35,770 nt of DNA from positions 1-35,770 of the forward strand of contig NZ_BNBS01000083.1 of the NCBI RefSeq assembly GCF_014656075.1, written 5' to 3'. A program made the translations under genes and the position numbers. Of this stretch, positions 8,291 through 15,151 are shown in pieces (the first letter of the stretch is position 1; every line of letters begins with the position of its first letter). This DNA comes from Streptomyces hydrogenans. Lineage in GTDB: Bacteria > Actinomycetota > Actinomycetes > Streptomycetales > Streptomycetaceae. The notes under the pieces were generated by a model. That model was not told the DNA's origin, made no database searches, and was given only the letters and a program-made list of their open reading frames with translations.

Positions 8291-8559
8291 AGCGGTACCC
8301 CTTCGCCGTGAAGTGTCCGTGCGGAGGGTGGTTCCCGTGCGACCGGTGCGGAACACGCGCCTCCGCGCGCCGCCCGCGCCCGCGCGCCGCCGTTCACGCC
8401 CCCGTCGCCCCGGGGACCCCGAGGCGCCCCCTCCCGCCCCGGTCCCGGCCGTCCCCGTCCGCCCCGGCCCCGGGGGGCGGATCCTGGAAGGGGCGGCGGA
8501 GCAGCGCCCCGGCGCCTTCCGGCACCGGCGGCGCCGAGCGGCATGCGAGGAGGCAGACC

Positions 8560-8859
8560 ATGACGCGGAACCTGGAGTGGAGGGTCGGAGTGGAGCTGCG
8601 CGAGGAGGCGGGCCGGACCAAGGCCGAGGCGCACCTCGACACGGGCACGGCGACCTTCACGGGGCACGGTTCGGCCCGCTGCAACCCGGCGGACACCGAC
8701 GTGCCGGTGATCGGCGACGAGCTGGCGGCGAGCCGGGCCATGAAGGACCTGGCGGGCAAGCTGATGCGGGAGGCGAACCGGGAGATGGAGGCCGTCGGCG
8801 CCGGGACCGTACCGGCACGCACGGGTCCCGGATACGGCTGGCCGGAGGCGGTCTCCTGA
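8560..8859 (+). CDS. DUF1876 family protein (dsRBD-like small protein)
   Basis: The ATG at 8560 follows a strong GAGGAGG six bases upstream. The 99-aa product has the DUF1876 signature: an N-terminal strand with WRVGVELREEAGRTKAEAHL, then GHGSARCNPADTDVPVIGDELAASRAM and a helical C-terminal part. The family is restricted to actinobacteria and is structurally similar to double-stranded RNA-binding folds; its biochemical role is unknown. It commonly sits with universal-stress and CBS-domain genes, as here. A terminator hairpin begins 22 nt after the stop. Confidence 0.85.
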   Translation: MTRNLEWRVGVELREEAGRTKAEAHLDTGTATFTGHGSARCNPADTDVPVIGDELAASRAMKDLAGKLMREANREMEAVGAGTVPARTGPGYGWPEAVS

Positions 8860-8881
8860 GGAGCCCGCCTCCGCACGCGCG

Positions 8882-8916
8882 CGGCCCCGCGCCGGCCGGT
8901 CGCCGACGCGGGGCCG
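8882..8916. terminator. Terminator after the DUF1876 gene
   Basis: A perfect 10-bp stem (8882-8891 with 8907-8916) with a 15-nt loop, 22 nt after the DUF1876 stop. The last base of the stem is the first base of the 17-bp tandem repeat that follows. Confidence 0.7.
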
Positions 8917-9034
8917 TGACGCGCTCCGGGCCGTGACGCGCTCCCTGACGTGACGCGCTCCGGGCCGTGACGCGCGACGGGGTGTGACGCGCTCCCTGGC
9001 GCGACGCGCGACGGGCCGTGACGCGCGGGGGCGC
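8916..9034. repeat. Seven-copy 17-bp tandem repeat (GTGACGCGCTCCGGGCC type)
   Basis: Seven contiguous 17-nt units begin at 8916, 8933, 8950, 8967, 8984, 9001 and 9018. All keep G(T/C)GACGCGC at the front, while the last eight bases fall into three classes (CTCCGGGCC, CTCCCTGAC/GGC, GACGGG-type). Class order suggests duplication of multi-unit blocks. The array fills the gap between two convergent genes and ends 6 nt before the CBS-BON stop. Because 17 is not a multiple of three, the TGA in each unit stops translation in all plus-strand frames. Confidence 0.9.
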
Positions 9035-9040
9035 CGCCCC

Positions 9041-9637
9041 TCACTCCTGGGGCGGCTCCAGGACCAGGTGGTCCACCACCTCGACCACCCCGTCGACCGA
9101 CTCGCACAGCCGCACCAGTGTGGGGGAGAGGTCCTTGCGGGTCACGGTGCCGCTGAGGGTGACCCGGCCCTCGTCGACGTCGATGTGGACGGCTGCGGGG
9201 GAGAGGCCGAGGATGCGGATCACCACGTCCTCGCGGATCTCCTCCTGGATCGCGCGGTCGCGCCGGAGGAAGAGCTGGAGCAGGTCGCTGCGGCTGATGA
9301 CGCCGATGAGCCGCCCGTCCGCGTCGACCACCGGCAGCCGCTTGACGTGGTGCCGCTCCATGAGCCGGGCCGCCTCGTTCGCGGTCCAGGAGGGGCGGGC
9401 GGTGTGCACGGGGCTGGACATCATCGCCTCGGCGGTGCTGGGGCCCTCCTTGGCGGTGTGACGGCGCAGCAGGTCGGCCTCGGAGACCACGCCCACGGGC
9501 CGGTGCTCCTCGTCGACCACCGGGACCGCCGTGATGCCGTACTCGTCGAGGAGTCGCGCGATCTCCTTGAACGGCGTCCCGCGCTGGACCGCGACCGCCG
9601 TGGGGGTCATCAGGTCCGCGACACTGCGGTTCCTCAT
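9041..9637 (-). CDS. Two CBS domains plus BON domain protein
   Basis: The product is 198 aa from the ATG at 9637; an upstream ATG at 9673 lacks a ribosome binding site, whereas 9637 has a GAAGGGA-type sequence. Residues about 8-60 (VADLMTPTAVAV, ITAVPVVDEEHRPVGVVSEADLL) and 72-128 (MMSSPVHTA, VKRLPVVDADGRLIGVISRSDLL) are the two CBS motifs of a Bateman pair, which binds adenine nucleotides. Residues about 135-195 (IRILGLSPAAVHIDVDEGRVTLSGTV, VDGVVEVVDHL) form a BON domain, thought to contact membranes or phospholipid. It is a soluble energy- or stress-sensing protein. It is convergent with DUF1876, with a tandem repeat array directly beyond its stop. Confidence 0.9.
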   Translation of the reverse strand: MRNRSVADLMTPTAVAVQRGTPFKEIARLLDEYGITAVPVVDEEHRPVGVVSEADLLRRHTAKEGPSTAEAMMSSPVHTARPSWTANEAARLMERHHVKRLPVVDADGRLIGVISRSDLLQLFLRRDRAIQEEIREDVVIRILGLSPAAVHIDVDEGRVTLSGTVTRKDLSPTLVRLCESVDGVVEVVDHLVLEPPQE

Positions 9638-9767
9638 CGTCCGTTCCGTCCCTTCTGCGGGTGATGGTTCCATGATCCCGCATCGGGCGCGGACGGGGCG
9701 CGGGAGGGTGGGGAAGAGGCGGGGGAACAGGGGTGCGGGAGACGTCTTGTGGGTGCGGCGGGTCCGT

Positions 9768-9789
9768 GGTTACCTGCGGGTTACCTCCG
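9768..9789 (+). promoter_or_regulatory. PhoP-box-like pair of 11-bp direct repeats
   Basis: GGTTACCTGCG (9768-9778) is followed immediately by GGTTACCTCCG (9779-9789); the two differ at one base. The 11-nt unit matches 10 and 9 of 11 positions of the Streptomyces PhoP direct-repeat consensus G(G/T)TCAYYYR(G/C)G, the shared deviation being T for C at position 4. It lies 37 nt before the start of the secreted propeller gene, where PhoP activation sites overlap the -35. TAAGTC at 9791-9796 is a possible -10. Confidence 0.5.
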
Positions 9790-9825
9790 GTAAGTCGCTG
9801 TCCCCACACGGAAGAAGGCTGCCCC

Positions 9826-11103
9826 ATGCCCTCGGCTCGTACGACCCGGACCCGCCGTCTCGCGGTCGCCCTCGCCGCCTCGTTGACGGCCTCCCTCACG
9901 CTGCTCGCCCCGGCCGTCGCCGCCCCGCCGGCCGCCCCCGCCCCGACGGCCGGCGGGCCCCTCCAGGAGGTCATGTTCGTCGGCAACAACTGGGACGGGA
10001 CCGCCGATGTCATCGCCTCCCGCGGCGACTTCCACCGCATCGGCCGGGTGAACGTCGTCCCCGACAAGGAGGAGCGCCTCCGGGAGATCTACCTCAACCC
10101 CGTCAAGCTCGCCTTCTTCCTCGGCGTCCGCAGCGGCCCGGGCGAGGGCCACGACCAGTTCGTCGACGACATGTACGCCACCCCCGACGGTGCCGCCATG
10201 GTCGTCTCCCGCCCCAGCTTCGCCGACGTGGTCTCCATCGACCTCCGTACCGGTGGCATCAACTGGCGCTTCCCCGTCGCGGGTTACCGCTCCGACCACA
10301 TGGCCGTCTCGCCGGACGGGACCCGCGTCGCCGTCTCCGCCTCCACGGCCAACACCGTCCACGTCCTCGACATCGCCACCGGCCGTCAGCTCGGCAGCTT
10401 CAAGACCGGCGACAAGCCCCACGAGAACGTCTTCACCTCCGACGGCCGGCTGTGGAACATGTCGATCGGCGAGGTGACCACCGCCCTCGACGCGCCCTGG
10501 CTCGACTGGACCAAGGGCGACCGGAAGATCACCGTCGTCGACGCGACCACCTTCGAGACCGTCCGAGTGATCGACATGCGCTCCCGCCTCGACGCCTTCG
10601 GCCGAGACGACCTCTCCGACGCCGTCCGCCCCCTGGTCTTCACCCCCGACGAGAAGAAGCTCTACTTCCAGGTCTCCTTCCTCAACGGCTTCCTGGAGTA
10701 CGACGTCGAGGGCGACCGCGTCACCCGCCTCAAGGCCCTGCCGGGCAACCCCGCCACCGACCCCGACCGCACCACCTGGGTCAACGACTCGCGCCACCAC
10801 GGCCTTTCGATCAGTCCGGACGGCGCCAAGCTGTGCGTCGCCGGCACCATGGACGACTACGCCACCGTCGTCGACCGCGCGACCCTGAAGCAGGGCCCGC
10901 TGGTGCCCACCAGCAAGCCCTACTGGGCCACGGTGAGCGGCGACGGCAAGTCCTGCGTCGTCTCCGAGAGCGGCGCCGACCGCGTCAGCGCCATCGACTT
11001 CGCCACCGGCGAGCGCGTCGCCTCCGTGGCGGTCGGCGACCACCCCCAGCGCGTCAGGCTCGCCCGCGTGCCCGCCGACTGGAGCTCTCCGACGGCGAAC
11101 TGA
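9826..11103 (+). CDS. Secreted YVTN/YncE-like beta-propeller protein
   Basis: The ATG at 9826 follows GGAAGAAGG and gives 425 aa with a signal peptide (residues 1 to about 33, RRLAVALAASLTASLTLLAPAVA). The mature part has propeller repeats of the YVTN type: MYATPDGAAMVVSRP...VVSIDLRTG, HMAVSPDGTRVAVSAS...VHVLDIATGRQLG, VVDATTFETVRVIDM, LSISPDGAKLCVAG, and AIDFATGERVASVAVGDHPQRV. Such proteins bind ligands or proteins at the cell surface; no catalytic residues can be pointed out. The PhoP-box-like repeat upstream suggests phosphate-responsive expression. It ends at a strong bidirectional hairpin shared with the convergent amidohydrolase-like gene. Confidence 0.82.
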   Translation: MPSARTTRTRRLAVALAASLTASLTLLAPAVAAPPAAPAPTAGGPLQEVMFVGNNWDGTADVIASRGDFHRIGRVNVVPDKEERLREIYLNPVKLAFFLGVRSGPGEGHDQFVDDMYATPDGAAMVVSRPSFADVVSIDLRTGGINWRFPVAGYRSDHMAVSPDGTRVAVSASTANTVHVLDIATGRQLGSFKTGDKPHENVFTSDGRLWNMSIGEVTTALDAPWLDWTKGDRKITVVDATTFETVRVIDMRSRLDAFGRDDLSDAVRPLVFTPDEKKLYFQVSFLNGFLEYDVEGDRVTRLKALPGNPATDPDRTTWVNDSRHHGLSISPDGAKLCVAGTMDDYATVVDRATLKQGPLVPTSKPYWATVSGDGKSCVVSESGADRVSAIDFATGERVASVAVGDHPQRVRLARVPADWSSPTAN

Positions 11104-11125
11104 CGGAGCGTCGCGGAAGCCGGAC

Positions 11126-11159
11126 GGGCCGGCCGGATCGCCATCGATCCGGCCGGCCC
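11126..11159. terminator. Bidirectional terminator between convergent genes
   Basis: A perfect 15-bp stem (11126-11140 with 11145-11159) with a 4-nt loop, 22 nt after the propeller gene stop and 21 nt from the stop of the minus-strand gene. Confidence 0.88.
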
Positions 11160-11180
11160 CTCCTCGTCACCCGCGCCCGT

Positions 11181-13256
11181 TCAGGAGCGGGTGACCGTCA
11201 CCTCGTAGAGCGAGTAGCCCCACTGCGTGGCCCGCCGCTCCCCGTGGAAGCGGACGTAGCGGGCCGGCGTCGAGTCGAAGGCGGCCGTGTCGTAGCCGCC
11301 GTCGCCGGCGTCCGTCGACCAGACCGTCCGCCACGTCGAGCCGTCCTCGGAGACCTCGATCCGGTACTGGCGGGCGTAGGCCCGCTCCCAGTCCAGGGTC
11401 ACCCTGCCGACCCGCCGGACCTCGCCCAGGTCCACCTGGAGCCACTGGTCGTCCGACCAGTCGCTGGCCCAGCGGGTGCCGGTGTCGCCGTCGAAGGCGC
11501 GACCGGGCGCGTAGCTGGTGAAGGGGTTCCACTCGGCGGAGCTGGCCGAGGTGGGCACGCCGGACGCGAGGTTCTCGCCCGGCTCGTGCCGCTCGGTGGA
11601 CTTCCAGGTCCGCAGGTAGGACTCGGCGCCGAGCGCCAGGTCGCCGATGACGTCCGGGCCGCCCGGGGTGAGCCGGATCTGCTCGATCCAGTCCGGCACC
11701 AGGCCGGCGTGCGCGGCGCCGTCCGTGTTCAGGTCCCAGGTCCGCTCGCCCGTCACCTGCCGGTCGAGGACGGTGCCGCCGTCGAAGCTGCGGTAGGGGT
11801 ACTTCACCGCGTTCGGGGCGTCCGCGCCGACCGGGCCGGGCCAGCCGCCGACGCCGTTCATGTCGGTGCCGTAGCCGAGGCCGACGCCGTACTTGTCGCG
11901 CAGCGCGGCCTTGCCGTTCGCCTCGCCGATGAAGCCGCCGGCGTTGTGCATGTACGGGGCGGTGAAGCCGCCCAGCTTGTACAGCCGCTCGGTCCAGTCG
12001 AGGTCCATCCAGCTGTGCGTGGACAGCACGCCGGGGTACTCCTCGGCCTCCAGCATGTCCAGCGCCCGGCCGGCCGCCTTCACGCTCATGTGGTCGAGCT
12101 CCAGCATCATGCCCCGGTCGATCATGCCCTTGAGCGCGTACTCGCCGAGCCGGGTCAGCCCGCGGGTGTTGCAGCGGGCGTCGGAGGCGTAGCTCGGCAC
12201 GCTCACCCCGGCGGGCAGCTTCGCCGCCATGGCGGCGGGCGCGGTCAGCCCGATCGGGTTGTCCTTCTGCGGGCCCGCGCACTGCTCGGTGGCCCAGAAG
12301 GTGCCGGTGGAGAGGAACTGGCCGATGTTCACCGCGACGCCGGTGGTGCCGGTGTCGAAGCGGACGCCGCACAGCGCGTTGTCGAACTTGTGGCACAGGA
12401 ACATGCTGCGGACCCCGAGCTGGTACAGCTCGTCCAGGCCGCGGTCGATGTCCGCCTTGTCGCACTGGGCCACGTCGAGGATCTGCTTGCAGCCGAACGG
12501 CTCCGAGGTCTCCACCCCGAGGACGACGGCGAGCTTGCCCTCCTTGATCACCGTCCGTGCCTGGTCGGCGCTGGTGACGATGCGGAACCAGCCCTTGCCC
12601 GGGCCGCCGAACAGCGAGTCGACGTAGTCCTGCATCTCGTAGGTCTTGCGGGCCTCCAGGCGGATGGCCTCCATCTCGTCGCAGCCGCGGTCCCGGGGCA
12701 TGATCGAGCACAGCAGCCCGTTGGAGACCAGGTCGTTGACGAGCACGCGCTGGCCGCCGCGCCAGGCGCGCTCCAGCCAGGCGTAGTAGTTCTGCTGGTG
12801 GGTCAGCGAGTTGTGGGCGGGCCAGTCGGCGAAGGTCGGCCACCCGTCCGGGTCGTGCTTGCCGTTCGCGCCGCCGGTCAGGTTCTCGAAGAGGGCGCCC
12901 GAGCCGTCCGGATAGTGCTCCGGACAGTCCTTGAGGGCGTCGGCCGCGCCGGCCGTGGAGAACGGCTTGCCGCAGATCAGCCGGCCGCCGAAGCCCTCGT
13001 TGGACATCACGTGGTTGTGCGCGTCGACGAAGCCGCGCACCCGTCCCTGGGCGTCGGTGCCGGTGAACGGCGCGCCGGTGGCGTTGACCTGGGAGTCGGC
13101 GGCCGGGCGCGCGGTCGGCTCCCACCAGGGGGAGCCGGCGGCGGGCACCGGCGCGGCGCCGAACAGCACGGCGGCCAGGGCGAGGAGGAGGGACACGAGG
13201 CCGAGGCGGCGCGTCCCGTGGAAGGGGGATGTGCTTCGGGTGGTGCGTGGGGGCAT
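11181..13256 (-). CDS. Secreted amidohydrolase/dipeptidase-like TIM-barrel protein with C-terminal discoidin (F5/8 type C) domain
   Basis: The ATG at 13256 has GGAGG ten bases upstream, giving 691 aa; a longer in-frame start lacks this. Residues 1-40 are a signal peptide. The large central part looks like a metal-dependent amidohydrolase: HxH in FVDAHNHVM (about residue 80), a possible metal or catalytic Glu in LGVETSEPFG, His in LELDHMSV and STHSWMDLD, and Asp in GYGTDMNG. The layout resembles membrane dipeptidases (M19) but with many Cys insertions. Residues about 555-690 form a discoidin domain (WNPFTSYAPGRAFDGDTGTRWAS, WLQVDLGEVRRVGRVTLDWE, ARYVRFHG), which binds glycans. It is therefore likely an extracellular hydrolase anchored on a polysaccharide; the substrate is unknown. 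A TetR gene lies upstream in the same direction. Confidence 0.8.
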   Translation of the reverse strand: MPPRTTRSTSPFHGTRRLGLVSLLLALAAVLFGAAPVPAAGSPWWEPTARPAADSQVNATGAPFTGTDAQGRVRGFVDAHNHVMSNEGFGGRLICGKPFSTAGAADALKDCPEHYPDGSGALFENLTGGANGKHDPDGWPTFADWPAHNSLTHQQNYYAWLERAWRGGQRVLVNDLVSNGLLCSIMPRDRGCDEMEAIRLEARKTYEMQDYVDSLFGGPGKGWFRIVTSADQARTVIKEGKLAVVLGVETSEPFGCKQILDVAQCDKADIDRGLDELYQLGVRSMFLCHKFDNALCGVRFDTGTTGVAVNIGQFLSTGTFWATEQCAGPQKDNPIGLTAPAAMAAKLPAGVSVPSYASDARCNTRGLTRLGEYALKGMIDRGMMLELDHMSVKAAGRALDMLEAEEYPGVLSTHSWMDLDWTERLYKLGGFTAPYMHNAGGFIGEANGKAALRDKYGVGLGYGTDMNGVGGWPGPVGADAPNAVKYPYRSFDGGTVLDRQVTGERTWDLNTDGAAHAGLVPDWIEQIRLTPGGPDVIGDLALGAESYLRTWKSTERHEPGENLASGVPTSASSAEWNPFTSYAPGRAFDGDTGTRWASDWSDDQWLQVDLGEVRRVGRVTLDWERAYARQYRIEVSEDGSTWRTVWSTDAGDGGYDTAAFDSTPARYVRFHGERRATQWGYSLYEVTVTRS

Positions 13257-13299
13257 GGTCGCGAAGCCTCCGGTCGATGAGGGTGTACCGGGCGCCCCG

Positions 13300-13372
13300 A
13301 GGATCGCGGTGCGAGAGGTCTGAGTCAAGAGTCCTGGACGGATGACCTACTCATCGCCGGAGGACTCCTCCG
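13300..13372 (-). promoter_or_regulatory. Candidate promoter and palindrome upstream of the amidohydrolase-discoidin gene
   Basis: On the minus strand TTGACT (13323-13328) matches five of six bases of a -35 element; 17 bp downstream GATCCT (13300-13305) is a poor -10. Further upstream CGGAGGACTCCTCCG (13358-13372) is a perfect palindrome lying between this gene and the TetR stop. It could terminate the TetR transcript or serve as an operator. Confidence 0.35.
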
Positions 13373-13389
13373 TCCGTCCCCGCCCGTCG

Positions 13390-13983
13390 TCAGCCCTCGA
13401 TCAGCAGAACTAGCTGATCAGCCGTCAGTTCCAGTTGTTCCAGGGCCGCTTCCTCGTCCCGCAGCACCAGGTACTGGAGCGTCATCCCGTCCACCGCCGC
13501 CGCCAGGTGACGGGCCAGCGTCCGCACCGGAACCTTCGGCTCCGAGCCGCGCACCGCCCCCACCTGCTCCACCAGCGCCGTCGCCGACCGCACGTACTGC
13601 TCGTACTGCGCGCGGGCCAGGTGCTCGAACCCCGGCTCGCGCAGCGCGTACTGGGTGAGGTCGTAGGTGAGCATGTGGTGCCCCGGGTGCGCGGTCACGT
13701 CCTCCCAGTACGTCCGCAGCGCCGCCCGCACCGTCTCGCGCAGCGTCGCCCGCGGTTCGACCGCCTTCATCACCCGCGCCACGTAGTCGCCGATGATCGT
13801 CTCGATCGCCGCTTCGAGCAGCGCCTGCTTGGAGTCGAAGCAGTAGTGGAAGACGCTCAGCGAGACACCGGCCTCGGCGGAGATCGACCGCGTGGTGGTC
13901 CTGGCCACCCCGTCCCTGGTCATCGCCCTGATCGCCGCCTCGACCAGCTGCCGGCGTCGCTCCGCCGACGGCATCCGCGCCAT
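13390..13983 (-). CDS. TetR family transcriptional regulator
   Basis: The ATG at 13983 follows GAGGAGG by four bases, a better start than the in-frame codon at 14001; the product is 197 aa. The N-terminal HTH (about residues 7-52) reads RRRQLVEAAIRAMTRDGVARTTTRSISAEAGVSLSVFHYCFDSKQALLEAAI, the classic TetR pattern. The C-terminal ligand domain is mostly helical with EHLARAQYEQYVRSATALVEQ. Ligand and targets are unknown. Candidate targets are its own promoter, which carries GGTTAACC, and the secreted hydrolase gene downstream on the same strand. Confidence 0.92.
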   Translation of the reverse strand: MARMPSAERRRQLVEAAIRAMTRDGVARTTTRSISAEAGVSLSVFHYCFDSKQALLEAAIETIIGDYVARVMKAVEPRATLRETVRAALRTYWEDVTAHPGHHMLTYDLTQYALREPGFEHLARAQYEQYVRSATALVEQVGAVRGSEPKVPVRTLARHLAAAVDGMTLQYLVLRDEEAALEQLELTADQLVLLIEG

Positions 13984-14007
13984 GCTTCCTCCTCGGGTCA
14001 AGGCGTC

Positions 14008-14016
14008 AGGTTAACC
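14008..14016 (-). promoter_or_regulatory. TetR promoter candidate with palindrome GGTTAACC
   Basis: GGTTAACC (14009-14016) is a perfect 8-bp palindrome and overlaps the minus-strand -10-like TAACCT (14008-14013), 25 nt before the TetR ATG. A repressor site here would allow autoregulation. No -35 match was found. Confidence 0.35.
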
Positions 14017-14043
14017 GCAGCGGTCCGCCCGCCGGGCGGCGCC

Positions 14044-15144
14044 TCAGCCCCTCAGCAGCTCCCCCCGGGGGATGCGCGCCAGCAGCGGCGGCTCGCCCGA
14101 TCCCTCGTACCCGAAGTGCAGCTCGTGCCGGGCGCGGGTGGCCAGGACGTAGTACGTCATGCGCAGCGCGGCCGAGGTCGGATCGGCGTCGGCGTCCACG
14201 TGCGCGTCGGGCACCACCACGTGGTCGAAGCCGAGCCCCTTGGCGCTGGCCCGGTTGACGATGACGAGCCCGGGGCGCGACAGGTCCAGGTCGCGGTAGC
14301 GCCCCCGGCCCGCCTCCGCCGTGTACAGCTGCGGCTTCAGACGCGGTTCCGTCCGGCTCAGCCGGGTCAGCAGGTCGAGCTGGGCGCGCGTCGACCGCAG
14401 CACGACCCCGACGGAGGACCGGGGGTGCGCCCGCACCAGCCCGGCGAGGAACCGGGGGAGCACCTCGGGCCGGGCGAAGGAGTGGAGGCGCGGCGTGGGC
14501 CCCTCGCGCTCCGGCGGCTCCGGAGCGACCGTCCCGACGTGGAAGTGACGTGCCAGCTCGGCGATCTGACGGGTGTTCCGGTGGTTGCCGGCGACCTCGC
14601 GCACCGGACAGCCGCCGAGTGCCTTCGCGATCTCGGCGAGCGTCGAGTGGGTCTCGGTGAGCTGCTGGCACTCGTCCGCGAAGACGGTGACCCGGGCCTC
14701 CAGGATCCGGCAGAGGCGGTAGAAGTCCGGCGGCAGGTCCTGGCCCTCGTCGACGACCACCGACAGGTCCGGTTCCGGTTCGGCCAGGGTGGCCGCCCGG
14801 ATCAGGGCGCGCCAGTCGTACCAGCCGTCCTCCGCGCGGGGGGCCTCGGCGCCGGTCCGCTCGCGGTGCCGGGCGGCCAGCCAGGCGTGCGCGGTGGACA
14901 CCGTGACGCGGTTCGCCGTGGGCCCGAGGGCGGCCGCGGCGGGCGCGATCGACTGCCGGAGCAGGTTGGAGCGGGTCACCAGGACCGTCCGCGCGCCGGT
15001 GAGCGCCAGCATGACCGCGCGCTGTACGGCCAGCAGGCTCTTCCCGCTCCCCGGGGCGCCGCCGACGACGTGGTGGCCGCCGAACGGCAGCCCGTCGAGG
15101 ACCGCCCGCTGCCGCGCCGTCAGGTCGAGATAGGTGAGGGTCAT
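14044..15144 (-). CDS. Compact UvrD/Rep-like superfamily 1 helicase/ATPase, last gene of the sigma-DrmAB operon
   Basis: The 366-aa protein has an SF1 core without the long 1B/2B insertions of full UvrD. Visible motifs: Q-motif region LTARQRAVLDGL (residues 8-19), Walker A GGAPGSGKS (Lys35), motif Ia TRSNLLRQ, Walker B VVVDEGQD (residues 129-136, with Gly where DEAQD is usual), FADECQQLT as motif III, NHRNTRQIAELA as motif IV, SAKGLGFDHVVVPDA as motif V, and YYVLATRARHELHFGY as motif VI. It starts 7 nt after the DrmB stop, so it is almost certainly co-transcribed and probably translationally coupled. It likely translocates on single-stranded DNA or acts as a DNA-dependent ATPase in the same system as DrmA/DrmB. 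DISARM systems normally have a PLD nuclease (DrmC) rather than such a helicase. Confidence 0.85.
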   Translation of the reverse strand: MTLTYLDLTARQRAVLDGLPFGGHHVVGGAPGSGKSLLAVQRAVMLALTGARTVLVTRSNLLRQSIAPAAAALGPTANRVTVSTAHAWLAARHRERTGAEAPRAEDGWYDWRALIRAATLAEPEPDLSVVVDEGQDLPPDFYRLCRILEARVTVFADECQQLTETHSTLAEIAKALGGCPVREVAGNHRNTRQIAELARHFHVGTVAPEPPEREGPTPRLHSFARPEVLPRFLAGLVRAHPRSSVGVVLRSTRAQLDLLTRLSRTEPRLKPQLYTAEAGRGRYRDLDLSRPGLVIVNRASAKGLGFDHVVVPDAHVDADADPTSAALRMTYYVLATRARHELHFGYEGSGEPPLLARIPRGELLRG

Positions 15145-15151
15145 CGTCGGC

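Noticed and set aside
8916..9034. The 17-bp array as a CRISPR array
   Set aside because: Units are contiguous with no spacers and too short.
9638..9673. The upstream ATG at 9673 for the CBS-BON protein
   Set aside because: No ribosome binding site, and the added residues are not part of the CBS domain.
9531..13280. A very long open frame on the plus strand (over 1200 codons)
   Set aside because: It covers two convergent real genes, has Arg/Pro/Gly-rich low-complexity translation without domains, and arises from GC-rich third positions on the other frames.
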